Of a stretch of DNA of 64,000 nt, positions 1-10,101 are shown piece after piece. Where the stretch lies: the NCBI GenBank assembly GCA_009773165.1, contig WOUZ01000008.1, positions 1-64,000 of the forward strand, read 5' to 3'. Each line of letters begins with the position of its first letter. Position 1 is the stretch's first letter. This stretch comes from Bacteroidota bacterium (GTDB lineage Bacteria; Bacteroidota; Bacteroidia; Bacteroidales; F082). Position numbers and translations under genes: made by a program. Below the pieces are notes generated by a model. That model worked only from the letters and a program-made list of their open reading frames with translations, had not been told where the DNA came from and searched no databases.

Positions 1-118
1 ACCATTAACCATTAATCATTCACCGTTAACCATTACCTGCGTCAGCCCTAAACCCCTCAACTTCTAAACCCCTCTAAACCAGCCCTCAACAAATCAACGA
101 ATCAACAACTGAATAGTG
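1..118. repeat. Low-complexity, short-period degenerate repeat tracts (ACCATTA-like, CTAAACCCCT-like, CAACAAAT-like)
   Basis: accattaaccattaatcattcaccgttaaccattacc, then cctaaacccctcaacttctaaacccctctaaacc, then caacaaatcaacgaatcaacaactga read directly. Confidence 0.6.
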
Positions 119-131
119 TGCGCTGGCCCGA

Positions 132-2105
132 TTATCGCTGCAATGCTATGATTTCCATCTCGGTACGTCTGTTTGCAGCTCTACCTTCATCTGTATCATT
201 AGGCATCATGGGGCACGAAGAACCATAACCTTTTGTTTGAATCCTGCCTGCTTCAATTCCTTTATCCAATAAGTAACTCTTTACGCTTTCGGCTCTCTTT
301 TCGGATAAATGCTGATTAAGCGAGTCGTTACCAGTGTTATCTGTATGCCCTGAAATTTCGATAGTTACGTTCTTATTCAGCCTGAGAAAGTCAACAACTG
401 CATCCAGCTCTTGTTTCGACTCGTCCTTTATTACAGCCAAGCCTGTTTCATAGAACACATTATGTAAGACTGTTTTCTGTCCCGCTGTTATCCTTTTCAT
501 TCGTACAACAACCTCATAAGGCCGGCTAGCCGAATCAGCATCCAGGGTGTAGTTCTCCGAAAAGAGTAAATATCCTTCTTTCTCTACCTGCAATCCATAC
601 TTCTGATGTAGCAATAAAGGGAGCATAAACATTCCATCTACTGTAGTCTTGTCATCAAAAAACACAGCTCCGGTATTCAGCTCAGTCAACCGGTAAGAAG
701 CCTGCAAGGCAAGACCTGTTTTATCGTCAATTACTTTTGCTTTTAAATAGGTTATCGCTTGTGGTTTGACGTGGCTATTTAACACAAAATGATAGATGTC
801 AAATCCATTTTCATCACCGTCTCTGTCTGAAGACACAAAGGCTTCACCGGCATTGGTTCCAATTACAATGTTCAACTCACTGTCAATTGTATTAACCGGA
901 TAACCAACGTTAACAGGCGCTGTCCAGCGTTCTGCTATATCCATCCTACTCAGAAATATGTCACTTTTCCCAAGCCGGATCAGTTGACCATCAGAAGAAA
1001 AATACAAGGTTTTTCCATCAGGATGAATGAAGGGCGACATCTCATTGCCATCCGTGTTGATTTCAGAGCCAAGGTTTATAGGGGCACTCCACTGCCCGTC
1101 ATCGAGCAAAATAGATTTATAAATATCCGAACCTCCATAGCCACCTTTACGATTACTCGAAAAAAACAAGGTCTGCCCATCTGAACTCAGCGACGGCTGC
1201 GACTCCCATAAAGCGCTGTTGACCCGCCTGCCCAACGATGCCGGTTCGGACCAGATTCCTGATTCGTTTTGGGACATATATAAATCGCAACTTCCAATTC
1301 CTCCCTCCCAATTACATCCTGAAAAAAACATTTTTTTACCATCTGCTGAAAAGGTCAGCGCGCCCTGATTTCCTTTGGCTCCCGGTATGATGAAAGCAAC
1401 CGGCTCACTCCATTGTTCATTTTTCGATTCACTCACAAAAAACCGTTCTTGTTGATCTGCATTCAGTTGCGAGTCCATCTTTTTACTTTTTCGGGTGATG
1501 AGTAGCTGTTGTTGATCGAGACTTATAGCATTGACATATTCGTCAGCCGCCGTATTAACTCCGTTACCCGGCTTTTCCAATTCAATAGCTGAAGGATTGC
1601 TCATGAGGCTATCCGCCTTTTTAGCCTGAAAAAGCAAGGTCACAACACGTTCATACTGTGGATTATCCGGACGCAACTTATTCAAATACAAAGAAAAGTA
1701 ATTAGCTGATCGGGAAAAATTACCAAGCCGGAGGTACAGATTTCCAACTAAAGCGTAAGCAGGAACGAAAAAATTACTATCGGAACTGATAACGGTTTCA
1801 AATGCCCTTATTGCATCTGTTTCACGACCAGTTTCAGTATATAATTCAGCTTGAAGCAGCAATGCTTCTTTAAAATCAGGATCTGATTTAAGAGCTGATG
1901 TTAGATATTCATCCGTTGACAAATAATCGCTCCGTTGAAAGGCATCCTCTGCTTTGACGTATGCTTTCTTTGCTTTGGTGGATGATGAACTGAGGTTCGT
2001 TGAAACCTGAGACAAAAGCGGAATGGGGCTGAAAAGGAAAATAAGGAAAATGCCAAATACTATGGAATATGCATGTATTTGTGGCTTTGCAGACTGATAC
2101 GCCAT
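132..2105 (-). CDS. OmpA-family C-terminal domain protein with TPR and PD40/WD40-like beta-propeller repeats (PorE-like architecture)
   Basis: TPR-like N-terminus, repeated 'ADGKKMFFSG/SDGQTLFFSSNRKGGYGGSDIY/PDGKTLYFSSDG' PD40 motifs, OmpA 'ISGHTDNTGNDSLNQHLSEKRAESVKSYL'. Start revised from 2165 to 2105 (MAYQSAK..., signal peptide-like). Confidence 0.85.
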   Translation of the reverse strand: MAYQSAKPQIHAYSIVFGIFLIFLFSPIPLLSQVSTNLSSSSTKAKKAYVKAEDAFQRSDYLSTDEYLTSALKSDPDFKEALLLQAELYTETGRETDAIRAFETVISSDSNFFVPAYALVGNLYLRLGNFSRSANYFSLYLNKLRPDNPQYERVVTLLFQAKKADSLMSNPSAIELEKPGNGVNTAADEYVNAISLDQQQLLITRKSKKMDSQLNADQQERFFVSESKNEQWSEPVAFIIPGAKGNQGALTFSADGKKMFFSGCNWEGGIGSCDLYMSQNESGIWSEPASLGRRVNSALWESQPSLSSDGQTLFFSSNRKGGYGGSDIYKSILLDDGQWSAPINLGSEINTDGNEMSPFIHPDGKTLYFSSDGQLIRLGKSDIFLSRMDIAERWTAPVNVGYPVNTIDSELNIVIGTNAGEAFVSSDRDGDENGFDIYHFVLNSHVKPQAITYLKAKVIDDKTGLALQASYRLTELNTGAVFFDDKTTVDGMFMLPLLLHQKYGLQVEKEGYLLFSENYTLDADSASRPYEVVVRMKRITAGQKTVLHNVFYETGLAVIKDESKQELDAVVDFLRLNKNVTIEISGHTDNTGNDSLNQHLSEKRAESVKSYLLDKGIEAGRIQTKGYGSSCPMMPNDTDEGRAANRRTEMEIIALQR

Positions 2106-2692
2106 TTGGGATTTTTCATTACATAATCGGTAAGCCATGGCATAATATTTTGAGAAACACTCCATTCAGGTTGTAAATATAGTAAACAATCAGCGCTAAC
2201 AAAAGCTGCATTTTGTTCAGCCCATTCGAGATCAGCTTCGTGCTGTATGACAACTTTAAGTTCGTGGGCTTTTTGGTAGATGGCATTTTTTGGCGGAGCA
2301 TACTTTTTAGGCGAAAGACAAATCCAGTCCCATACACCTGTAAGTGGATGTGCACCAGATGTTTCAACCATTGTTTTAACGCCAATGGATTTAAGGTAAC
2401 CGGTAAAAAAGTCAAGAGGATACAACGAAGGTTCACCTCCTGTTACTACGACGGTTTTGGCAGGAAACTGAGCTGCCCTGTCAGCAATTTCTCTTGCATC
2501 GGTAGGCGGAAAATTAGCAGCTTCCCACGAAGGCTTGGTATCGCACCAGCTGCATCCTACGTCACATCCTCCAATACGGATAAAATAAGCTGCTGCTCCC
2601 ATATTATGGCCTTCACCCTGAAGGGTATAGAACTCTTCCATGAGTGGAAGTTTTGTGCCTCCTTCAAAAATATCGTGTTTTTTTTGCATCAA
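2060..2692 (-). CDS. queE: 7-carboxy-7-deazaguanine synthase
   Basis: Radical SAM 'GGCDVGCSWCDTKPSW', 'EEFYTLQGEGHNMGAAAYFIRIGGCD', 'VVVTGGEPSLYPL'. Confidence 0.9.
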   Translation of the reverse strand: MMQKKHDIFEGGTKLPLMEEFYTLQGEGHNMGAAAYFIRIGGCDVGCSWCDTKPSWEAANFPPTDAREIADRAAQFPAKTVVVTGGEPSLYPLDFFTGYLKSIGVKTMVETSGAHPLTGVWDWICLSPKKYAPPKNAIYQKAHELKVVIQHEADLEWAEQNAAFVSADCLLYLQPEWSVSQNIMPWLTDYVMKNPKWRISLQSHKYMHIP

Positions 2693-3930
2693 TTGATAAT
2701 AAACAGTGTACTGTATGATTTGCGCTCTGTGAAAGCAGTGACATAATAGGTGCCCGGTTTCAGGTGACTCACGTCAATTGAAAGAATTTCTTCCTCGGTC
2801 TGTTTGAGAAACAATTGTTTCACAACTTTTCCAACAGAGTCGATGATATCAAGCCGAAAATCGCCTTTCATCAGATCTGTTCTGAGTTTTAACTCCTTGT
2901 TCCGGATAGGATTTTCAACAACAACCAGTTTACTCTTTTTATCACCACTCTCGGGTTCAGTGAGATGGGTGTAACCTGTCCAATTCATATTATCAATTTT
3001 GAAGGTTCTTGCGCTAAAAGTCGGACTTTTCTCAGCAGTGATAAACGCTTTAAAAGGCGCGTAATAACTTACTCCTTCAATTTGAGTCGTAAACAAATTG
3101 GCTAACTCAATCCTTCGCTTATTTCCCTTAAAGAAATCATTGCCTTGAAAATCAAACAAGAACCACAAAAACGGAACATAGGTTTGTTGTGTATAACCGG
3201 TAAGAATAATCTGATTCGTTTCACTATTGTAATCGGCTCCCGTTACCAATCCATTGGTGTTAAAACGGTCTTTTCTCTTTGCCTGATAGTTTCCCGGAAT
3301 TTTTGGCAGGCTATAAATATGGCAGTGCTGATCGAGCCGGTTTTTGGTAAAAAGGAACAACGAGTCGCCGGCAGCAATTACCGCTTCACAGTCGAAATTA
3401 TGATTCTTTGACTTTACAAAGCTTTTTTGATCTTCATAGGTAAAACGTATCGAAGTAGCTTGAACACTTGAATTTCCATTGATAGGTATGCTGCTCTTCA
3501 GTATTTTATAGATTACAAGGTTGTCGCGTGTTCCATCGTTGTTACCAAAATCTCCTATATAAATATATTGGTTGTCCATCGTTATGTCTTCCCAATCGTC
3601 GTTGGTGACATTCGACACGGTAATTTGCTGAACAACAGCCCCATTAGTAGTGTCAATAGCATACAAAACGGCTGATCCGCCACTGTCATTAAATGTCCAT
3701 AGTTTCCCGTTGAAAAACAACAACCCTGAAGTTTCCTTAACCTGCTGCGGAAGTTCGAAAACAAAGGGTGGATTAACAACAGTTACACTGTAGTCGCAGC
3801 TGCCGTCATTGGTACTTGCAGAAGGGTTGAAATTCAGTGCACGCGGATCGGTACAGCCTGCAACCTGTGCAGAACCAATACGAGCCATTACGAGAAAAAT
3901 GATTGAGAGAACTATGACTTTTGCTTGCAT
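2689..3930 (-). CDS. Secreted T9SS type A sorting domain protein with propeller-like body
   Basis: Signal peptide, 'GCTDPRALNFNPSASTNDGSCDY' motif, C-terminal sorting domain '...DIIDSVGKVVKQLFLK...LKPGTYYVTAFTERKSYSTLFIIN'. Confidence 0.75.
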   Translation of the reverse strand: MQAKVIVLSIIFLVMARIGSAQVAGCTDPRALNFNPSASTNDGSCDYSVTVVNPPFVFELPQQVKETSGLLFFNGKLWTFNDSGGSAVLYAIDTTNGAVVQQITVSNVTNDDWEDITMDNQYIYIGDFGNNDGTRDNLVIYKILKSSIPINGNSSVQATSIRFTYEDQKSFVKSKNHNFDCEAVIAAGDSLFLFTKNRLDQHCHIYSLPKIPGNYQAKRKDRFNTNGLVTGADYNSETNQIILTGYTQQTYVPFLWFLFDFQGNDFFKGNKRRIELANLFTTQIEGVSYYAPFKAFITAEKSPTFSARTFKIDNMNWTGYTHLTEPESGDKKSKLVVVENPIRNKELKLRTDLMKGDFRLDIIDSVGKVVKQLFLKQTEEEILSIDVSHLKPGTYYVTAFTERKSYSTLFIIN

Positions 3931-3950
3931 TCTGTTTTCTTTGAAATAAA

Positions 3951-3976
3951 AAAAAGCCGGTAAACTGACAACCGGT
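3951..3976 (-). terminator. Putative intrinsic terminator of folD
   Basis: Minus strand ACCGGTTGTCAGTTTACCGGCTTTTTTT, overlapping the stop codon. Confidence 0.5.
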
Positions 3977-4860
3977 TAATAGATCTTTTTTTGTGAGGCA
4001 GATAAGGCGTTTTGCAACAATGAGACGATTGTCATAGGCCCTACCCCACCCGGAACCGGAGTGATCTTAGAAACAACCTCCCTGACCGAATCAAAGTCAA
4101 CATCACCTGTTAAACGGTACCCTTTTTCGTTGCTGGCATCAGGAATGCGGTGTATACCCACATCCACAACAACAACATCTTTTTTTAACATATCACCTTT
4201 AACAAATTCGGGCTGACCAATAGCTGCAATTAAAATGTCAGCTTGCTGGATGATAGCATTCAAATCCCTTGTGCGACTGTGACACAGCGTAACCGTTGCG
4301 TTTCCGTAGTTACTTTTGCGCGACAACAAAATGCTTAACGGAGTGCCAACGATATTCGACCGGCCCAAAACAACACAATGTTTTCCATCAATATCAACCT
4401 TACTTCGTTTCAGCAGTTCAACAACTCCATAGGGAGTTGCCGGCAGGTAACAAGGCAGTCCGAGCTGCATGCGGCCTATATTCAATGGATGAAATCCATC
4501 AACATCTTTTGAAGGATGGATATGCTCGAGAATTTTATCGCTGTTAAGGTGTGATGGTAATGGCAACTGAACAATGAAACCATCAACGTCAGGGTCGTTA
4601 TTGAGAAATTCGATAATCTCAACGAGTTCCTTTTCTGATGTTTTTTCTGCAAGACGATAGGTTGTTGATGTAATTCCAACCTCTTTGCAGGCTCTTTCTT
4701 TAGAAGCCACATACGTTTCGCTTGCGGGGTCGTTACCTACCAAAACAGCAGCAAGATGCGGAGCTTTTTTATCTGCATCTATCAGAGCTGCAACCTCTTT
4801 TGCTATTTCCTTTTTAATGGCAGCTGCAATAGCTTTTCCATCAATCAGTTTATTTGACAT
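3976..4860 (-). CDS. folD: Bifunctional methylenetetrahydrofolate dehydrogenase/cyclohydrolase
   Basis: 'GFIVQLPLPSHLN', 'PSKDVDGFHPLNIG', 'VVLGRSNIVGTPLSILL', 'ITPVPGGVGPMTI'. Confidence 0.96.
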   Translation of the reverse strand: MSNKLIDGKAIAAAIKKEIAKEVAALIDADKKAPHLAAVLVGNDPASETYVASKERACKEVGITSTTYRLAEKTSEKELVEIIEFLNNDPDVDGFIVQLPLPSHLNSDKILEHIHPSKDVDGFHPLNIGRMQLGLPCYLPATPYGVVELLKRSKVDIDGKHCVVLGRSNIVGTPLSILLSRKSNYGNATVTLCHSRTRDLNAIIQQADILIAAIGQPEFVKGDMLKKDVVVVDVGIHRIPDASNEKGYRLTGDVDFDSVREVVSKITPVPGGVGPMTIVSLLQNALSASQKKIY

Positions 4861-4868
4861 GTACTTAA

Positions 4869-6206
4869 TTATTTTGGCTGACGCATTTGTTGCATCATTT
4901 GCATCATTTTACGACTTCCTCCGGTAGTCATCAATCGCATCATTTTTGAAGTCTCTTCAAATTGTTTGATCAGGCGATTCACTTCCACAATATTTGTTCC
5001 GCTACCCATAGCAATGCGTTTACGACGGTTGCCGTTCAAAATTTTCGGATTTTCCCTCTCGGCCGGGGTCATCGAGAAAATAATAGCTTCGATTCCCTTG
5101 AAAGCATCTTCTTCGATCTCAGTGTCTTTCAGCGCTTTGCTCATACCGGGAATCATCCCTGCTAAATCCTTGATATTTCCCATTTTCTTGATCTGCTGAA
5201 TCTGTTTCAGGAAATCGTTGAAATTGAACTCATTCTTGGCAAGCTTACGTTTGAGATTCTTTGCCTCATCTTCATCATATTGTTCCTGAGCGCGCTCAAC
5301 AAGGGAGACGATGTCGCCCATGCCAAGAATACGATCAGCCATACGTTTGGGATAAAAAACATCCAGGGCTTCCATCTTCTCGCCAATTCCAACAAACTTG
5401 ATGGGCTTATCTACAACCGATTTGATTGTAAGCGCAGCACCACCGCGTGTATCACCGTCGAGTTTGGTAAGCACAACACCATCGTAATCGAGTTTATCAT
5501 TGAAAGCTTTGGCTGTGTTAACAGCATCCTGACCCGTCATTGAATCCACGACGAATAAAATCTCCTGAGGCTGAACAGCCTTTTTGATGTTGGCAATTTC
5601 ATTCATCATAAGTTCATCGATGGCTAAGCGCCCTGCAGTATCGATGATTACAACGTTCTTCGCCTTGTCTTTTGCATACTGAATGGCATTACGGGCAATG
5701 GTTACAGGATCTTTTTGAGCCTCATCGGAATACACTTCCACTTCAACCTGTTCGCCTAAAACCTTCAACTGGTTGACGGCAGCAGGACGATAAACGTCGC
5801 AAGCTACCAACAAAGGCTGCTTTCCTTTTTTCTTTTTAAGGTAATTTGCGAGTTTTGCGGAGAAGGTAGTTTTACCAGAACCTTGCAATCCGGCAATTAG
5901 AATGATGGCAGGCTGTCCTTTAATATTGATGTCGATGGCTTCACCACCCATAAGTTCGGTGAGCTCGTCATGCATGATTTTTACCATCAGCTGACCAGGA
6001 GAAACAGATGTTAAAATCTTTTGTCCCAGTGCTTTATCCTTCACTTTTGAGGTGAAATCCTTGGCAATCTTAAAGCTAACGTCGGCATCTAACAGCGCCT
6101 TACGCACCTCCTTGAGTGTTTCAGCTACATTGATTTCGCTGATATGACCCTGACCTTTTAATATCTTGAACGAACGTTCCAGTTTATCACTTAATCCTTC
6201 AAACAT
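4869..6206 (-). CDS. ffh: Signal recognition particle protein Ffh
   Basis: 'GLQGSGKTTFSAKLA', 'VVIIDTAGRLAID', 'LTKLDGDTRGGAAL', Met-rich M domain at the C-terminus. Confidence 0.97.
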   Translation of the reverse strand: MFEGLSDKLERSFKILKGQGHISEINVAETLKEVRKALLDADVSFKIAKDFTSKVKDKALGQKILTSVSPGQLMVKIMHDELTELMGGEAIDINIKGQPAIILIAGLQGSGKTTFSAKLANYLKKKKGKQPLLVACDVYRPAAVNQLKVLGEQVEVEVYSDEAQKDPVTIARNAIQYAKDKAKNVVIIDTAGRLAIDELMMNEIANIKKAVQPQEILFVVDSMTGQDAVNTAKAFNDKLDYDGVVLTKLDGDTRGGAALTIKSVVDKPIKFVGIGEKMEALDVFYPKRMADRILGMGDIVSLVERAQEQYDEDEAKNLKRKLAKNEFNFNDFLKQIQQIKKMGNIKDLAGMIPGMSKALKDTEIEEDAFKGIEAIIFSMTPAERENPKILNGNRRKRIAMGSGTNIVEVNRLIKQFEETSKMMRLMTTGGSRKMMQMMQQMRQPK

Positions 6207-6323
6207 AATTATCCTTCAATTTGAGGCTGCAAATTTAGTAAAAAACATGGCAGCTCCATGCCTGAAAGAACTACATGAAGCGCATTAATTTTCGGGAAAG
6301 CAGCACTTTCCATCACGAAATAT

Positions 6324-6926
6324 CTATTTCTTCTCATGCCGTTGCTCCAACACCTGACTGATTTGTTGCAGCGTCACGTTCTTTTTATGAAGAAGCACCA
6401 ACAAATGAAAAATCAGGTCGGCTGCCTCACCAACAAAAGCGGTATCATCCTCATTCTTTGCTGCTATGACTAATTCAACTGATTCTTCTCCAACCTTTTG
6501 TATCACACGATCCAATCCTTCATCAAGAAGTCGCCGGGTGTATGAACTTTCAGCTGAAGCCGTCGCTCGAAGTGATATTACATCTTCCAACTCCTGAAAA
6601 AATAACTTTTTAGGTACGGAAGAACCTTCAAAGCAGCTAAAACTCCCTGTATGACAAACAGGCCCCGACGGCACAGCCATAATAAGTAAGGTGTCATTAT
6701 CACAATCCACATCCATACTTTTAACCTGTAAAAAATTACCGGAAGTCTCACCCTTAACCCACAAACGATTCTTTGAGCGACTAAAAAACGTCACATAACC
6801 CGAACTTTGCGTTGCCTTGTATGATTCTTCATTCATATATCCTAACATGAGTACCTGCTTTGATTCATAATCTTGTATCACAGCCGGCACAAGTCCGTTT
6901 CCTTTTTTGAAATCAATTCCGTTCAT
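6324..6926 (-). CDS. hisIE: Bifunctional phosphoribosyl-AMP cyclohydrolase/phosphoribosyl-ATP pyrophosphatase
   Basis: '[11 protein letters not shown]...[16 protein letters not shown]...CHTGSFSCF' plus HisE domain '[15 protein letters not shown]'. Confidence 0.96.
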   Translation of the reverse strand: MNGIDFKKGNGLVPAVIQDYESKQVLMLGYMNEESYKATQSSGYVTFFSRSKNRLWVKGETSGNFLQVKSMDVDCDNDTLLIMAVPSGPVCHTGSFSCFEGSSVPKKLFFQELEDVISLRATASAESSYTRRLLDEGLDRVIQKVGEESVELVIAAKNEDDTAFVGEAADLIFHLLVLLHKKNVTLQQISQVLEQRHEKK

Positions 6927-7675
6927 CTTGTCACAATATTTTTTGTTCGTAAAAAACGTTTTAAGTCATCAATTTTTATCTCTCCATAATGGAAGATCGA
7001 AGCTGCAAGTGCTGCGCTCACCTGACTTCCATTAAATAATTCAGCAAAGTGTTCCATGTTTCCAGCACCACCAGAGGCAATAACAGGAATACTCAGCCGG
7101 GCTGAAAGCGTTTGCAATGCATCAACAGCAAAGCCATTTTTAGTTCCGTCGTGATCCATCGAAGTGAACAGAATTTCGCCTGCTCCCCTTTCCTGACATT
7201 CATAAGCCCATGAAAACAACTCTTTTTCGGTAGGAATCCGTCCTCCGTTCCTATACACCTGCCAACCGGAGTTAAGCCGGGCAGCATCAATTGCAACAAC
7301 CACACATTGAGACCCATAGCGCTGACTTATTGCTGAAATGAGAGAAGGATTTATGATAGAAGATGAATTCAGCGAAATTTTGTCAGCGCCTGATTGAAGC
7401 AATGCGGCAGCAGCTTCAGGATTTGAGACACCACCTCCAACAGTAAAAGGAATATTTATTGTCTGAGCGATGCGTTCGACAAGCTTAAGAAGGGTTGTCC
7501 GTTTTTCATGACTCGCGTTGATATCCAGAAAAAGCAACTCGTCTGCCCCTTCCTTAGCATACAACGACGCCAGCTCAACAGGATCACCAGCATCAGCGAG
7601 GTTCTGAAAGTTAACACCTTTTACAGTTCTGCCATCTTTTATATCCAGGCACGGAATGATACGTTTAGCCAACAT
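6923..7675 (-). CDS. hisF: Imidazole glycerol phosphate synthase subunit HisF
   Basis: '[23 protein letters not shown]', '[15 protein letters not shown]'. Start revised from 7741 to 7675; overlaps the hisA stop by 11 bp. Confidence 0.95.
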   Translation of the reverse strand: MLAKRIIPCLDIKDGRTVKGVNFQNLADAGDPVELASLYAKEGADELLFLDINASHEKRTTLLKLVERIAQTINIPFTVGGGVSNPEAAAALLQSGADKISLNSSSIINPSLISAISQRYGSQCVVVAIDAARLNSGWQVYRNGGRIPTEKELFSWAYECQERGAGEILFTSMDHDGTKNGFAVDALQTLSARLSIPVIASGGAGNMEHFAELFNGSQVSAALAASIFHYGEIKIDDLKRFLRTKNIVTR

Positions 7676-8408
7676 AATCTGACCTGTATTTGCTGAGTTC
7701 ATCGATTGTAATTTTCCCTTCATACAAAGCTTTGCCAACAATTACCGAGTTCAGACCGGCATTTTCCAAAGCAAAAATATCTTTCATTGACGAAACACCA
7801 CCGCTCGCAACAATTTGGATATCAGGATGTAAATTCATCAAAGCAAGGTATAAATCAATTGAAGGACCTGTCAACATGCCATCTTTGCTAATGTCAGTAA
7901 CAACAACTCTTTTTAATCCATGCTGCAAAAAGCTATCAATCAAATTTGAAATTGCTACAGATCCGGAGTTCTTCCAGCCATTAACCATCACAATACCCTG
8001 AAGAACATCAGCAGATAGAATAATGCTGTCACCACCATATTCCTTCAAAAGTGAGATAAATAGTTCAGGTTGCTTAACGGCCATCGATCCTATAATAACG
8101 GAAGTGACTCCAAGGTTCAACGCGCTTTTTACACTTTCTGATGACTGATATCCTCCTCCGGTTTGAACATCTAAACCTGTTTCTTTCATTATAGCACCGA
8201 TTATTGGCAATTGAACCGGACGGCCAAGCGCTGCCCCATCAAGGTCAACAATATGCAATAAATCACTTCCGGCTGCCTGAAATGTTTTTGCAACTGAAAT
8301 TGGATCAGTACTATACACGCTTTTCAATTTGAAATCACCTTGCTGTAACCGCACACATTCCCCATCGATTAAGTCGATTGCCGGAATTATTTTCATTAAA
8401 GTCATCAT
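7665..8408 (-). CDS. hisA: 1-(5-phosphoribosyl)-5-[(5-phosphoribosylamino)methylideneamino]imidazole-4-carboxamide isomerase
   Basis: '[20 protein letters not shown]', '[16 protein letters not shown]', 'IQVQTGGG'-like region; operon context. Confidence 0.95.
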   Translation of the reverse strand: MMTLMKIIPAIDLIDGECVRLQQGDFKLKSVYSTDPISVAKTFQAAGSDLLHIVDLDGAALGRPVQLPIIGAIMKETGLDVQTGGGYQSSESVKSALNLGVTSVIIGSMAVKQPELFISLLKEYGGDSIILSADVLQGIVMVNGWKNSGSVAISNLIDSFLQHGLKRVVVTDISKDGMLTGPSIDLYLALMNLHPDIQIVASGGVSSMKDIFALENAGLNSVIVGKALYEGKITIDELSKYRSDYVG

Positions 8409-8410
8409 TG

Positions 8411-8992
8411 TTATTTTAAAAAATTTGTCAAAAACCTCTCCCCCATCTCACCACTTTTTTCAGGATGAAATTGACATCCCAGAAAATTATCATGCTGCAG
8501 AACCGCACTAAAAGGTAAAATATAATCAGTTACGCCAACTGTTTGAGGAATCACATCTGCATAATATGAATGCACAAAATAAAACCATGAATTATTATAG
8601 TGATTTTCAATGTCATAAGACGAGAAGTCAACGTTATTCCAACCCATATGAGGCACTTTTTGCTCACCTTTAAATTTCAGTACCTGAGCACTAAAAATTC
8701 CCAAGCCGGGGGTATCGCCTTCCTCCGAATGGCTGCACATGAGTTGCATACCCAGGCAAATCCCAAGGAAAGGCTGTTTCAAATCAGGGATAATCGTATC
8801 CAGACCAGTTTTGCGGAGTTGTTCCATTGCATATGAAGCATGACCAACACCAGGAAAAATAACATAATCGGCTGATTGAACAGATGTTGCATCAGATGTA
8901 AGTTCCACTCTGGAATACCCTAAGCGCTGAAGCGCAAACGTTAAGCTTTTAGTGTTTCCTGCACCATAATCAATAATTGCTATGTTTTTCAT
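8411..8992 (-). CDS. hisH: Imidazole glycerol phosphate synthase subunit HisH
   Basis: 'IAIIDYGAGNTKSL', 'PFLGICLGMQLM', 'GCQFHPEKSG'. Confidence 0.96.
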   Translation of the reverse strand: MKNIAIIDYGAGNTKSLTFALQRLGYSRVELTSDATSVQSADYVIFPGVGHASYAMEQLRKTGLDTIIPDLKQPFLGICLGMQLMCSHSEEGDTPGLGIFSAQVLKFKGEQKVPHMGWNNVDFSSYDIENHYNNSWFYFVHSYYADVIPQTVGVTDYILPFSAVLQHDNFLGCQFHPEKSGEMGERFLTNFLK

Positions 8993-10101
8993 AACAACCC
9001 CTTTGTCGTAGGTAAATCTGTCGCGAAGCTATTTCGTTGAACAGCCATCCTTACGGCACGGGCAAAGGCTTTAAACACAGCCTCAATTCCGTGATGCGCG
9101 TTTTTTGCTTTCACTTTTATGTGAAGATTTATGCGGGCATGTTCCGCAAAGGATCTGAAAAAATGTTCGAAAAGCGAGACAGGAATATCTGCGACTGTTG
9201 TTTCAGGACATTTAAAACTCCATTTAAAATAGCTCCTTCCACCAAAATCAACTGCTACTTTTGCCAAAGATTCGTCCATAGGTAATTCAAAGCCATAGCG
9301 ATTCAATCCAATTTTCATTGTTGTTGCCTCATAAAATGCCTGACCAAGTAAAATTCCACAATCCTCGATTGTGTGATGGCTATCAATTTGCAAATCGCCT
9401 TTGGCATTCAGGAACAAATCCATATTGCCATGGCGTATCAGTTGTTCGAGCATATGATCAAAAAACGGAATTCCTGTCCCTACTTTGCCAACACCTTTTC
9501 CATCAAGATTTAAGAAAAGACTGATCTGTGTTTCAGATGTAGTTCGCTTACATATGACCTTACGATCAATGCCACGTAAAAAATTGTAGATTGTTTCCCA
9601 GGAATCAGTAACCAACTCAATCACTGAATTATATGACCCAGTTTCCTTTGTTTCTGAATTAAATAAAATTGCTTTGCAGCCGATGTTTTTCGCGAATTCA
9701 ACATCAGTGATACGATCACCTATGACAAATGAATTTGCCAAATCATAGTTACCGTTCAAGTATTTGGAAACCATGGCAGTGCCAGGCTTGCGTGTTGGAA
9801 GATTCTGCTCCGGAAAACTTCGATCGATAAAAACAGCATCAAAAGTAATTCCTTCATTTTCGAATACTTTCATCATGAAATTTTGTATTGGCCAAAAGTC
9901 ACTTTCAGGAAATGATGCGGTACCCAATCCATCTTGATTGGTCACCATCACAAATTCGTAATCCATTTCCTTTCGTATCTTCAAAAGAAAGGTAATCACC
10001 TGTTTTATGAAAATTAGTTCTCCAAAATTATCGACCTGAAAAGTATCCTGTGGTTCGGAAATTAATGTTCCGTCTCTATCAATAAATAAGACTTTTTTCA
10101 T
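8989..10101 (-). CDS. hisB: Bifunctional histidinol-phosphatase/imidazoleglycerol-phosphate dehydratase
   Basis: HAD motif 'VLFIDRDGTLI', 'GTGIPFFDHMLEQLIRHG', 'DSHHTIEDCGILLGQAF', 'AHHGIEAVFKAFARA'. Confidence 0.96.
   Translation of the reverse strand: MKKVLFIDRDGTLISEPQDTFQVDNFGELIFIKQVITFLLKIRKEMDYEFVMVTNQDGLGTASFPESDFWPIQNFMMKVFENEGITFDAVFIDRSFPEQNLPTRKPGTAMVSKYLNGNYDLANSFVIGDRITDVEFAKNIGCKAILFNSETKETGSYNSVIELVTDSWETIYNFLRGIDRKVICKRTTSETQISLFLNLDGKGVGKVGTGIPFFDHMLEQLIRHGNMDLFLNAKGDLQIDSHHTIEDCGILLGQAFYEATTMKIGLNRYGFELPMDESLAKVAVDFGGRSYFKWSFKCPETTVADIPVSLFEHFFRSFAEHARINLHIKVKAKNAHHGIEAVFKAFARAVRMAVQRNSFATDLPTTKGLL

Noticed and set aside
2213-2746. 177-aa plus-strand ORF
   Set aside because: Antisense of queE, no family resemblance.
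6295-6312. GGAAAG-cagca-CTTTCC hairpin after hisIE
   Set aside because: No U-tract on the minus strand; not convincing as a terminator.
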